Below are positions 7,431 to 17,411 of a stretch of 20,023 nt of DNA, one piece after another (position 1 is the stretch's first letter; each line of letters starts with the position of its first letter). A program made the position numbers and the translations under genes. The notes beneath the pieces are model-generated. The model was given only the letters and a program-made list of their open reading frames with translations. It made no database searches and was not told the origin of the DNA. The stretch is from contig VWND01000065.1 of NCBI GenBank assembly GCA_009599575.1, forward strand, positions 1 to 20,023, given 5' to 3'. The DNA is from Blumeriella jaapii (taxonomy: Eukaryota > Ascomycota > Leotiomycetes > Helotiales > Drepanopezizaceae).

Positions 7431-9964
7431 TCGCTGACGCTAAATTACAGACCGATATTCGAAAATCTGAATTCAACGTTATACGAATCCGTTACTTAGG
7501 TTTTATTATTTCGACTAAAAGCTTAAAAATAGATCCAGAGAAAGTCTTCGTAGTCGCTTATTAAAAGTCTTTTATTATTATAAAAGGTGTACAAAGCTTT
7601 TTTGGTTTTTGTAACTTTTACCGACGTTTTATTCGAAACTACGATATAATTGCAAAACCTTTGATTTATTTAACCAAAGCTAACGTTTTTTACAATTTCA
7701 TTTTTAAATGTCAAAAGAATTTCGACCTTTTTATACTAGCTTTTACTATTGTATTAATTTTATAATATTATAAGCAAAACCTTTTTTATATATTAAAAAC
7801 TAACGCTTTCGACGGCGTAGTAGCTTTTGTGCTTTCGCAATTTTATAGCAACGACTAACTTCCAATCGCTTATTTCAGCAAAACCATAGTTTTTTCGCAA
7901 AGCTTAAATTACGTCGTATACGATAAAAAAATATTCGCAATCGTAAGATTTCTAGGCAATTTTCGTGCTAAATTGATTAATTTAATTTATTAAATTAAAA
8001 TAATTATTAATTATAAAGCTTTGAAATACTTTATAATCTTTAAGTTTTTGAACGCTCGACAAATACGCTAGGCCGAGCTTCTCGCCGATTACAACTTTTT
8101 TATTACGTACAAACCAAATAAACATAACTTTCTGGCTAACGCATTAATACGTCGTACGAGCGAATTCGACCGCCAAAACTCTTTTAAACGCATTCAGCGC
8201 CTGCAAACACTTTTTCGAGCCGATCAGATCGATCACCGCCTTTTGACTGAAAAACTTCGACCGTCCACGGCTTTCGAAACAGCTGTTTTTATCGTTGAAA
8301 TAGCTGATTTTTTATTCGCACTCCGTGTCGTTAACCAGCTTTTCCACGCTAATCGCATAGTTAGCAATTTGATGGCTTTTCGAAAGAAAACTGTACGAAA
8401 CGCTACGAAAGGAAATAACGCTAATAATACTTCGTATATACTTAAACGCGATCTGCTGTTATATTACGGGCCGCCTGATAATACCAGACGTCGATTATTT
8501 TCGTTTGGCTTTTATAACGAAAAATATACGACCAAATTTCCACCGCTTATTCCAGCGTTTTCGCAAAACTACGCAATTGCTTTCGGATTAATATTATTAG
8601 CGAGGTTATAACAGCTTTTGTAAAATAATATTATCGCAATTGCCACGCTTATCGAAGAAATTTTGTTTTAAAAAATAAGCGTTCCGGCCTTTTTCAGCCT
8701 TTTCCTGTTTTTAACCATTTTTTGGAAAAATACGTTATAATAAATTTTTGCAATTTAAATAAAAAACAAATACGGTTACGATAACGTGTTCGTAATAATA
8801 AATCGCTTTTTTAAGCAAATTATTTCGATTTTTTGCTATAAAAATATCGACGCTCGAAGCTTCGCCAAATTGTATATATTCCCACGTATATAAGTATTTT
8901 GGCCTTTTAAAAAATATTATTAGCGATCGTGGCCTTTAGTATTAATTTACTTTCTGGTCTGAATTAAACAAAATACTCGATACGCAATTAAAACTTTCGA
9001 TAGTCGCTTATTTTGAAACCGACGGTCAAATCGAAATTTACAACTAATACCTGCAAAAACAAAAAAAAAAAACGCTTTCGACCCTTCGTAAATTTTTATT
9101 CAAAACGATTAAAGCGAATTTCTTTTAATAATAGATTTCGCCCAAATAGTCCCTTTTTTACGAAAGTTTAAATAGCCTTTCACTTTTTAAAATTATACAC
9201 GGGTTATATTCCTTATATTAATTAAAACTGGAAGCTCGATACTTTCCCCTCTCCCAACCTTTCATATAAGTTAAACGCAAACGAAACTCGTGCGTACGCT
9301 CGCCGCCATTACGACGTTTGGAATCTCGCCAAATCGCATTTTTAACAAAAATATACGATAAAATAAAAAAGAATGCGAATAAATTTCGCCGCGCGATCGA
9401 TTTTTTAATATTAGCGACTACGTATGCCTCGATATGCGTCTATTTTCCGACCTTCCGGCCCTTCCGCAAATTCGACAACTCTACAAACGGCCCTTTCAAA
9501 GTTGTAACCAAAATTTTCGACAAAACGCTTTTAAGCTAGACCTTCCTAATATTATAAACGTACATCCAGTTTTTTTACGCTAATCGATTGCGTAAAACAG
9601 CTAACGACGCGCTTCCAAGTTAAATTAACCCAGCCTCTGAATCTATTTAATATAACTAATAAGCTTAAATACGAAATCGAAAAATTGATCGCCTATCGAA
9701 TACAACGGAAAACCCTTTAATACAAAGCTTTTTTAAATAAATTTAAATGAAAATCTCACGTGGTATTCCGCGTTTGATTTTATATACGCTTTTTTAAAAG
9801 TGCGCGACTTTTATTTGGCGTATAAAAAGCTTCCCGGTCCTTCTGCAAAACTTGTAAACTGGCTGAAAGCATATTCCGAAGGTTTGGATTCGTACGATCA
9901 TTTGGATAATAACGTACTAATGAATAAAAGCTCGAAAGCGCGCTTTTTTCGGACGGAAAAGTAA

Positions 9965-10262
9965 TATGATAATTTATTTTATTGCCATTTTCTCGTATTA
10001 TCCTAGCAACTACGTATAGCTGCAAGCTTCTCAGCAACTACGTATAGCTGCAAGCTCCCTGATCTCCTAGTGGATCTTTCCATTAATTATAAAAAATTAT
10101 CATATATATAAGGCTTTTTTCCCTTAGCAACCTCTGCCTTCTGCAGTTGTTGATTCTAAGTAAATATCTTTGTTACAGAACCAAAGGCTCGTTTCATACC
10201 ATATAAAAACACGGCGACCAGTTGACTGATCTCCCAGCCCTTCGACTGATTAGATCGTCACA
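9965..10262 (+). repeat. 3' LTR of copy B
   Basis: The LTR is 298 bp against 268 bp in copy A; nearly all the extra length is a 28 bp-period duplication. The first ~38 bp (TATGATAATTT...) are as mutated as the interior. From about 10003 to 10262 the sequence is close to copy A, with CpA-containing words intact apart from a patch at 10075-10115. It ends GATCGTCACA, as in copy A, followed by unrelated DNA. Confidence 0.88.
10005..10056 (+). repeat. Tandem duplication inside copy B LTR
   Basis: Two identical 24 bp units, starting AGCAACTACGTATAGC and ending TGCAAGCT, begin at 10005 and 10033 (period 28). Copy A's LTRs carry the unit once. Each unit contains the palindrome TACGTA. The copies show no C-to-T changes although they lie in a mutated element. 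Confidence 0.85.
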
Positions 10263-11926
10263 GCGAGTTGGCGCTGTTTTAAGGGCCGGTATAAAAGGCT
10301 TTATCGCCTAGCTTTAAGCTTGCGCATTAGCGACGGCAATAGCCGCTGCGTACGCTCGTTGTTCGTATCTGCGAATCGCGTCGATTTTTTTTTTTGTTTT
10401 TTTTTTAAACTTTTCCGTTTAGGTCGTTTAAAGCGCCGCTAGGCAGTTTATATACTTTTGCGACGAAAAGTTTATGGCAATTAGCGCATTTTGATTTTGT
10501 GAATGCAATTAAGGCCAATCGGCCCGTTGTAAATAATCGTTTTCGTTGCTCGCAATTTTAACAGCGATAATAGCGGGATGCATTTAAAAAAATTGCAATA
10601 GCTTTGGCAGCCCGAAATTATAAATCGCAATAAAAGATTTTTTTTTAATAGCTTTAAAAAAGCGTCGCTAACGTTTGAAAAGCCGAAAGGCCCGAACCGG
10701 CTTAATAAACGAAACGATCCACGTGATTTTGCCGTTAGCTGAATTAGCTTCGTATCGGAACGGTCGGCAGTTTAATAAAAGAAAAAGCGCTTTTTCGTTT
10801 AAGCAATAACTTTTTTTTCGACGATTAGCTTAAAAATGCTTAAAATCTCGCCGTTTATATACGAGCGGAATATTATAAAAATATTTAAAACAGCGTAATT
10901 GTATTATATTTCCGATAAACGCATATGCTCGCAGCTAAGCATTCGTATTACGATCTTTTTGTTTTTTTTATAATATAAGCAGATCGCGAAACCGTAAAAA
11001 AATCTGATAAATTAATAGCCTAATCTATTTTGATTAAAATTATGAAAAAAATCTTTTTAAAAATAAAGCCAGGGTGTTGATTTTGGCCACGAAAGCTTGT
11101 TTCGCTACGAAAAGTTCGATTTTCGCGGCTCTTCGCTAAAAAAATGGCTAAGATACGTTTTTGTTTTTCCGGATTAAATTAAAAGCGGGCGCTCGCCAGT
11201 TTAATTAAATATAAATTCAATCGAAGCGCCGCCGTTCGTAATAAATTTTTTTTTTGTTTTTGATAATATCGAAGTTTGCTTTCGAGTTTTTCAGGGTTTT
11301 AGCTATGCCCGCGTAAATAGTGGGAGCCGGAGCGAAAGGAAGGGAATCGTCGTTAGAAAAGGCTTTTTTGGCTTATAAAACGAAAAAGAACGAAATTGCT
11401 AATTTTTACGAAAACGGACGCGGACAGAAAATAAAACAAATTTGTTTTTAAATATCGTAGGCGAAGTTTTTTTGATTTTTTTACTAATAAAAAAAAACGA
11501 AATCGTCGATTAGCTTGCCGAAGTCGCGTACAACGGCGTGTCGAATATAAATTATTCGTTCGATCGCATTTAAACGGCCGTTAATAGCGTTCGATGCGGC
11601 GTGGCTTACGAGCGCTCGATTATTAAAAAACGCAAAAAAAAGAAAAAAATCGTATAATTAATTCGCTGCTGCTGCTTTTGTTTTTTCGGACGCTGATTAA
11701 AATTGATAAAGGAAGATAGCTTTTGATCGCGAATAAAATTCGCGTAGATTAAAGTTTCGAAGCCACCGAAAAAACGGTTGGGAATAGCAAGCTTTATTTT
11801 GGCCTAAATCGCGCGTAAAAAAAAAGCACGGGAAAGCTTAGAATAGGATTTGAAATAAAGATTTTTTTAATACAGAAAATATGCTTAAAAGGCGTGGTTA
11901 AGTGTTTATTTCCAAAAAGTGCTTCT
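10263..11926. repeat. AT-rich CpG-sparing relic of unknown repeat
   Basis: Composition changes little from copy B: poly-T/A runs, many TA, few CA/TG, and conspicuous retained CpG, again RIP-like. I cannot assign a transposon family. On the minus strand short coding-like ghosts remain. One, at about 10340-10380, reads D-A-I-R-R-Y-E-Q-R-A-Y-A-A-A-I-A. One, at about 10440-10580, has Cys pairs (N-C-E-Q-R-K-R-L, then K-C-A-N-C-H-K-L). One, at about 11520-11600, reads A-S-N-A-I-N-G-R-L-N-A-I-E-R-I. They suggest a mutated protein-coding repeat or gene read on the minus strand. No LTR or terminal inverted repeat was recognised. Confidence 0.55.
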
Positions 11927-11967
11927 GGAAAAAATAGTTGTAGGTGAGGTTTCCGTAGGTGAACCTG
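11927..11967 (+). rRNA. Short fragment resembling the 18S rRNA 3' end
   Basis: Positions 11947-11967 contain TTTCCGTAGGTGAACCTG preceded by AGG. This is 21 bp identical to the universal end of small-subunit rRNA (the classical ITS1 primer site). Upstream, GGAAAAAATAGTTGTAGGTG resembles the preceding rRNA bases (GGAAGTAAAAGTCGTAACA) with changes, several of them C-to-T or G-to-A. Similarity stops after CCTG; there is no ITS or 5.8S. It is a non-functional scrap of rDNA, not an rRNA gene, and lies exactly where the AT-rich block ends. Confidence 0.55.
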
Positions 11968-13169
11968 GACCGGGGGGATGGGGGCTGTGGAAAGGTACTT
12001 AAATTGCATCTGTGATACTGTGTCTTCGCTGTTGGCCTAGAATTTTCCCGATCATGACTAAACAGGCAGCTGCGAATCCCAAATCCGTCCGTGATCAAAT
12101 CACGATGGATAATCAACACGCGGACACGAGCTGCTCGAGTGGCCGTTCGCATGCGCGCAAAGCAAGCTAGCAAGGAAGGAGGTACGTATGTCACCTCTCC
12201 GTCACACTATTCACAGAACGCTGTTTTGGTTGTGATGCCTCTCGTTTCCTTCCTTTTTTTTCTTCGTCCTAGAAGAATAGTCTATTCATGTGTGTGTGTG
12301 TGGCCTGCTGGATGTCCAAGTCGAGCGCGTGCGTTCGTGCAGCGCTTAATCGCCTCGCTTCCGTTTGTTTACACTTATTTGCCTCCCTCTTTCGCTTGAA
12401 AACCGCACGTCAACGGCCCCAATTGGGTCCCACGAAGAATCCCCAAGATGGAACGAAAAACAGGCGCCGTAAAGAAAACCCCCCAACGATCCGAGCTGGC
12501 ACGGTTGAACAACAGACTTCCTTAGCGAAAGTCAAGTCTTCCTTTTCTTCTTGCACAGCTTCGGTACCTCACGCGCCGATCATCGAAAAGCTTTTCGGCG
12601 GCGATCAGAAACAGACGTGCGTGCGCATGTGTCGTTTACCGCTCTCGCTGCTCCATCGCGTCCCTCTTCAGATCCGCCCCCTCCCATCCGCACCACGCAC
12701 ATTGCACACACCCAGACCGGGCGACGGCTCCAGATACAGATGTACATACAGCACAGTACTATGGTACTTGAGCGAAATAATGTTGATTTTACGTCCGTGC
12801 GATACGCCACCCCAAGGGGGTATCTCTTTGCAAGGGCATTGTCCAATGATGAAAAGCAGCTTTGGCGAATATCAACAGAGCAAGGATGAACGCACGGATG
12901 TCCAGCTAGCATTCTTCCACCCGAGTTCGAAGGACATGCCACTTGGGCGATTGGGATGGCGCGGCGGGGGGCGACATTCCAATGCGCATGCTGCGACGTG
13001 CAACAAAACCTGGGGCGTTGAGAGGGCGCGCGGCCAATCGGAGATGGCAGGGAGGAGAGACGTGTCAGGTATTGCCAAGCGTGGTGCCGTGGGTTTGTAA
13101 GCATTTAGTAGTGAGGAGTGAGTAGTAATGATGATCTGGGCATTCTAAGTCACCTTGACAATGCACATA
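11968..13169. other. GC-normal intergenic stretch, no gene recognised
   Basis: Composition returns to about 50% GC. Open frames exist on both strands (the longest 12288-13100, plus), but they show low-complexity, codon-unlike composition and no family motif, and they overlap equally long frames on the other strand. A small TG repeat lies at about 12289-12302. No transposon end, RNA gene or intron-bearing gene could be supported. Confidence 0.5.
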
Positions 13170-13201
13170 CAGTACGTACTGCATCCTGTACTGTACAGTA
13201 C
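13170..13201. promoter_or_regulatory. Pair of perfect palindromes upstream of the transketolase gene
   Basis: CAGTACGTACTG (13170-13181) and GTACTGTACAGTAC (13188-13201) are perfect palindromes separated by six bases and built from the shared word GTAC. They lie about 450 bp upstream of the transketolase start and could bind dimeric regulators; no factor can be named. Confidence 0.35.
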
Positions 13202-13218
13202 GACTCTTGACTGACCAC

Positions 13219-13247
13219 TCACGTGATGTTTGCTCGGGGTCACGTGA
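13219..13247. promoter_or_regulatory. Two TCACGTGA E-box sites
   Basis: The palindromic octamer TCACGTGA occurs at 13219-13226 and 13240-13247, 21 bp (two helical turns) apart, about 400 bp before the transketolase start codon. CACGTGA is the core bound by fungal bHLH factors of the Cbf1/Cpf1 type (family knowledge). Regulation of this gene by them is inferred from position only. Confidence 0.45.
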
Positions 13248-13489
13248 TAGCAGGATGTCGAAGCGATATCGCCTATCTTAGCCTTGGACCCCTCTTTTCG
13301 ATACAGTCAGGGGTGGGGCAGCCCGACCCCTCCACTGTCATGCCACGTTCACCAACCAGAAAAAAAACCCCCCAAAGATCATCTGCAATTGAACGAGATC
13401 GTCCACCACAGAAGCTGATCACCATCAGCCGGTCAGTTTGGTCAGGGAAGCAACGTTTGCTAATTATTAAAGAGCCGATTGATCCCCAC

Positions 13490-13646
13490 TTTGCAGATTT
13501 ACTTTGCGTCGCGCCACCGATTCACCCCTCATCGAACTTTATCTTCCCCTCCAAACCAACAACAACAACAACCACAACACCAAGGTCTCGGTACCATACC
13601 ACAAATCGCCATCAACTCCCATCCCGCCCCTCAAGCACACTTCATC
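13490..13646 (+). promoter_or_regulatory. CA-rich, pyrimidine-rich 5' leader of the transketolase gene
   Basis: The region before the ATG is C- and CA-rich with repeated CAA (AACAACAACAACAACC at about 13558-13575) and a TC-rich stretch, typical of leaders of well-expressed fungal genes. The start context is ATCATGGCC. No TATA box is clear. The transcription start cannot be fixed from sequence. Confidence 0.4.
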
Positions 13647-15599
13647 ATGGCCACTGCCACCGCAGACTTCGGCATTGACGTGCTCGCCCGCTACAAGCCC
13701 ATTGCCCTCGACCCGGCAAACCCCAAGCTCACCGCGGGAGCAGAAGGCCGACCTCCTCGCCAACATCTCCGTCCTCCGCGACACCATCGTCCTACTTCAC
13801 AGCCTCGGGCGCCGCACGAGGCGTGTCCGGTCACACGGGCGGGCCCCTACGACACCATCCCCGAAGTCTGCATCCTCGAGGCGTTCTTCAAGCACTCCTC
13901 CGAGAAATACGTGCCCGTCGTCTATGACGAGTCCGGCCACAGAGTCGCAAACACAATACCTGCTGAGTGCGCTGCATGGCCCACATCCCCTTCGAGCATC
14001 TGCTGCACTACAGAGAGGCGAATTTCCAAGCTGCCGGGTCACCCCGAGCTGGGCTTGACGCCTGGTATTGCTTTCAGCTCGGGTCGCTTGGGACACCTGT
14101 GGAGTTTCATTAATGGTGTTGCCTTGGCTCATCCCGAGAAGACGCTGTTCATGCTAGGCTCGGATGGAGCTCAGCAAGAGGGAGAGGACGATTGCTGAGG
14201 CGGCGAGGATGGCGGTCGCAACAGCGCCTGAACGTGAAGCTCCTGATCGATGACAATGACGTGACCATTGCAGGGAAGCCGTCCGAATATCTCAAGGGCT
14301 ACTCACTCCTGAAGACGCTGGAGGGCCCATGGGCTGAAGACCATCGTTGCTCAAGGCGAAGACATCGACGAGCTCTACGCCGCGGTTTCGCATCCACCGC
14401 AGTCACCACCCCAGGCCCCAGCCGCCGTTCGTGGTCAAGCGGAACATGGCCCCCGGAATCAAAGACCTCGAAGGCAGCACGCACGCTCACGATGTCATCC
14501 CCGTCAAGAACGCAGTCCAGTACCTGCAGAGCAAAAAGGCTATGACCAAGCGGTCTCCAAGCTTCAAAGCCATAACCCCCAACTCTCTCGCGCCTACCTC
14601 TACACGGGCTCCGGCTCCGAGAAGTTCGCCAACAGGGTCGTTTTCGGCGAAGCCGTCGTCAAAGTCCTCGAGCCTCTTTCCAAGGAAGAAGCCAAGAAGC
14701 GCGTCCTGGTCGTGGACTCTGATCTCGCCTGGCTCAACAGGCCTCTCGGTGATCGCCAAAAAACCGCCCCGAGGTCTTCCTCCCATCTGGCATCATGGAG
14801 GCGCAACAACTTCTCGGCGGCGGCGGGTTTCGGCGCTTCCAAGGACAAGGTCGGTATCTTCTCGACCTTTTCCGCGTTCTGCGAAATGATCATTTCCGAG
14901 ATCACCATGGCGCGTCTCAATTTCGCAAACGTGCTGTGCCACTTCTCCCCACTCGGGAGTGGACGAGAGGCGGACAACACGTGCCATTTCGGCCCCCCCC
15001 TCAACACATTCTTTGCGGATAATGGCCTCATCGACGGGGACACCACCCGTCTGTACTTTCCCGCGGACGCCAACCAGATGCGTGCCCACCGTTTCCAAGG
15101 TTTTCTGGGACCAGGGCATCCGCCTCGTGCTCTCCACCCGCGCCAAAGTCCCGCTGATCCTCAAGGAAGGCACGCAGGAGCCCTACTACGGCGCGGGCTA
15201 CGAGTTCGCACCCGGCAAGGACGAGTTCATCCGCACGGGCAAGGCCGGCTACGTGATCTGCTACGGCGAGATGGTGTACCGGGCGCTCGACCGCCGTCGA
15301 CCGGCTGCGCGCCGAGGGCGTGGACGTCGGCCTCGTCAACAAGTCGACGCTGAACGTCGTCGATGAGGAGGCGACGCGCGTCTACGGTGCGAGCCCCCTT
15401 CGTGCTGGTCGTCGAGAGCCTGAAACCAGAAGACGGGCCTGGGCAGCAAGATGGGCACGTGGCTGCTGGAGAGGCAGCTGACGCCCAAGTACAAGTACAT
15501 TGGGACCACGAAGGAGGGCTGCGGTGGCCTCGGCGAGCAATCTTCCATCAGGGACTGGACCCTCAAAGCGTGATGAAGGCGGTGCGAAGTTTGCAGTAG
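13647..15599 (+). CDS. Transketolase-family enzyme (frame broken by single-base insertions)
   Basis: This is a thiamine diphosphate-dependent enzyme of about 645 residues, the usual transketolase size, which would move two-carbon ketol units between sugar phosphates. The ATG has a good context and begins M-A-T-A-T-A-D-F-G. The N-terminal cofactor domain has S-G-H-T-G-G, P-G-H-P-E-L-G-L-T-P-G, G-S-D-G-A-Q-Q-E-G (14159-14185) and I-D-D-N-D (about 14245), the TPP/metal motif. The middle pyrimidine domain has D-S-D-L-A, M-E-R-N-N (Glu codon 14798-14800, probably the catalytic Glu) and F-S-A-F-C-E-M-I. The C-terminal domain has Y-V-I-C-Y-G-E-M-V-Y-R-A-L. No intron is needed. The frame shifts repeatedly, for example at 13736-13738, 13844-13847, 13949-13951, 13980-13982, 14028-14029, 14192-14193, 14220-14221, 14326-14328 and 14800. 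Each is one surplus base in a run. Dihydroxyacetone synthase is a possible alternative substrate class. Confidence 0.87.
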
Positions 15600-15621
15600 C
15601 GGTAGAGGTAGATGTTTTTTT

Positions 15622-15638
15622 GGGGGGGTGGGGTGGGG
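15622..15638 (+). other. G-quadruplex-prone run after the transketolase stop
   Basis: Seven G, then T, four G, T, four G (followed by TGAGG) lie 23 bp after the stop codon, preceded by a T7 run. With single-base loops this is a textbook G4-forming sequence on the coding strand, probably within the 3' UTR. Folding in the cell is not shown by sequence. Confidence 0.5.
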
Positions 15639-15677
15639 TGAGGATTGGGATAGCGGGTTTGAATATGATGAATTATG

Positions 15678-15683
15678 AATAAA
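15678..15683 (+). terminator. Probable polyadenylation signal of the transketolase gene
   Basis: AATAAA occurs 79 bp after the TAG stop in an AT-rich stretch (repeated GATGAAT/AATGAAT words). The next gene is convergent and stops at 15979, so the about 380 bp between the two stops serves both 3' ends. I saw no similarly clear signal for the minus-strand gene. Confidence 0.5.
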
Positions 15684-15978
15684 TGAATAGATAGATGAAT
15701 AACAGAATGTGCCAAATACACGTCCATCAAAAGTGACAGAAACCAAGCTTTTGGCACCAAAAGAACACAGAGCTGGTCGGTCGGTCTTTCGACGGAGCGG
15801 AAAGGAACTCAAACTAGATGCTCTCGAGAGGTTATGATTTCTTGTCATTCTTTGGGAGGGGTGGGGGGAGCGTTATTTCGCGGTAACCGAAGGCGAAACG
15901 AAGAAAATAAGCGAAGGGTTGAAGTAAGTAAGTCAAAGCCTGAGAAGTAAGTGAATCACAGCTGCCCAAAGTCGGCTC

Positions 15979-17081
15979 TCACTTCTCAGCCTCGAACTTG
16001 GTCACCAACGTCCCAATGTGCGGCAGGATCTCGACCGCGAACTGGTCGCCGTCGCGCAGGTACTCTTGCGGCTCGCAGCCGAAGCCGACACCCAGCAGGA
16101 GTCCCAGTCAGAATGAGAGTCCCGGGGGTTGAGCGTCGTTCCCTGCGATAGGAACGACACGATCTTCGGCACGGAGAAGATCAAATCGCTGCGACACGTC
16201 GGCTTCTTTCTCCTCACGATGGGCAAGAAAAAAACCGCGACCAAAAAAGAAAAAGAAAAAAGATCAACTTACTCGAGGCCACAGTCCTGCAACACCCGCC
16301 CGTTTCTTGCGCCCTTTCAAGTGCAGCTTGCCCACATCGGGCACCAGCTCCTTCGACACGATCGCGGGTCCGAGGGGACACGCGCCGTCGAAGCTCTTGC
16401 TGAAGGTCCACTGGCTCTGCGCGAACTGGCTCGCGCGGGCTGCTCACGTCGTTCGCGGCCGTGTAGCCCAGCACGTAGGCGAGCGCATCGGCCTCGGAGA
16501 CGTTCTTGGCCTTCCGGCCTATCACGACCCACAAGCTCCGCTTCGTAGTCGCACGTGTCATCCGCAGCGTGTGTGCTTGGGGATGACGGTCGGCGCCGGG
16601 TAGGATCCGCGAGCGCGGTCGAGGGCTTGGTGGAACAGGACTGGGACGCTGGGCAGGTCCATCTTGGGCTTCGCGTGCGTGTTGGACGTACTGCTGGCCT
16701 GGTGAGTCTCGAAGCGTAAGGGAGGAGAAGAAGAAGAGAAGATCTTGTCGATTAAGACTCACATTTAGCCCGATGCAGCGGATGGTGCCCACTTCGGATT
16801 CGGCGAGCGGCGAAAGGATTTTGGCGATGAGCTCCTTTTTTCCCCGTTGAAGAGCCAGGGACTGAGTACTGAAGAGCCGCTGAAACGCCGACCTCGACGT
16901 CTTTGCCTTCGAGAGTTGCGACTGCCTAGAAGAACATCAATGTTCTCGTCGGTTGGCTCTCCGATCAAAATATCTGTACCGGACTTTGGCACGAAGCGGA
17001 CCAGCCCTGGGGAGTCGATGTAAGCTTGATTCCCGTTGGCAATAATGGAAAATCCTTACGGCGAAATGATGGGACAGACAT
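15979..17081 (-). CDS. Fumarylacetoacetate hydrolase-family protein, four exons
   Basis: The gene codes for an FAH-fold enzyme of about 300 residues; the family cleaves C-C bonds or decarboxylates beta-keto acids with a divalent metal. Exons on the minus strand are 17081-17060, 17006-16763, 16698-16273 and 16188-15979. The introns are 53, 64 and 84 bp, with GTAAGG, GTGAGT and GTAAGT donors and AG acceptors. The start M-S-V-P-S-F-R joins R-L-V-R-F-V-P across intron 1. Landmarks are G-T-I-R-C-I-G-L-N before intron 2 and D-Y-E-A-E-L (16550-16533), whose acidic residues are the metal ligands. Next come Y-V-L-G-Y-T-A-A-N-D-V-S-S, S-K-S-F-D-G, L-I-F-S-V, T-G-T-P-A-G-V-G and the end F-E-A-E-K. Single-base surpluses in runs (for example GGG in the V-V-V-I-G codons, C5 before G-T-L, GGG in P-A-G) break the frame. 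The exact substrate is unknown. Confidence 0.87.
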
Positions 17082-17411
17082 TTAGGTTGATGGGGTTTGA
17101 GATGGGTGTCAAGTAGGGCTTGTAACGGTGTATGAAAGGCGTGTGAGGTGCAGTAGCCAGTTGAAGCTTTTTAATCAAGCAACATTGAAGGCTTTTCGGG
17201 AGAAAGAATACCCGGTTGGCAGCGTGACTGCTTCATCCATCCCGTTCGCACCAGCCGTGAATCTGACGTCCACCCTTCCATCTCCTTCACCTCTCCACAT
17301 TTCGACCACTCCGCGATCCCACCTCGAACCATGTATATTAGAAATGGTATACATCTGCACTCTGTTTTCGTACTTTTCCTCCTGTTCCAAAGTGCCAGCT
17401 TCACGAGTGAC
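17082..17411. promoter_or_regulatory. Divergent intergenic region between FAH-like and DUF3500 genes
   Basis: About 330 bp separates the minus-strand FAH-like start (17081) from the probable plus-strand DUF3500 start (about 17412), so it should hold both promoters. It contains a pyrimidine-rich stretch (17270-17330: CCACCCTTCCATCTCC, then CACCTCTCC) typical of fungal leaders on the plus strand. No TATA box or paired operator is evident. Co-regulation is an inference from geometry. Confidence 0.4.

Larger units (their letters stand above)
6264..10262 (+). mobile_element. RIP-like mutated chromovirus relic, copy B (5' part missing)
   Basis: This plus-strand copy of the same family starts abruptly at GACGCTAATAAAATAAT, matching copy A's pol at about 3756 (reverse complement). 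It then runs collinearly through RT, RNase H, integrase, chromodomain, polypurine tract and a 3' LTR. Compared with A, C has become T and G has become A on nearly every site outside CpG; CpG is largely kept. This is the pattern of ascomycete repeat-induced point mutation acting on both strands. It has numerous stops and cannot be active. Its missing 5' half is expected left of the window, because copy A appears to sit inside it. GACGC at the junction could be one half of A's target duplication. Confidence 0.9.

Noticed and set aside
11927..11967. A complete or partial rRNA gene
   Set aside because: Only about 41 bp match the 18S end and nothing of ITS1 or 5.8S follows; it is a fragment only.
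12289..12302. TG microsatellite
   Set aside because: Only about seven units; too short to be notable.
12288..13100. A 270-codon plus-strand open frame
   Set aside because: Composition is erratic, no family motif is seen, and equally long frames overlap on the opposite strand; it looks like a chance frame in GC-normal intergenic DNA.
12580..13104. A minus-strand 174-codon frame
   Set aside because: No recognisable motif, Arg/Ser/Cys-rich, shadowed by plus-strand frames; nothing supports it as a gene.
13647..15599. Calling the transketolase gene a true pseudogene
   Set aside because: All breaks are single-base run extensions with conserved protein on both sides and no point-mutation stops; the same happens in unrelated neighbours, which argues for sequence error.
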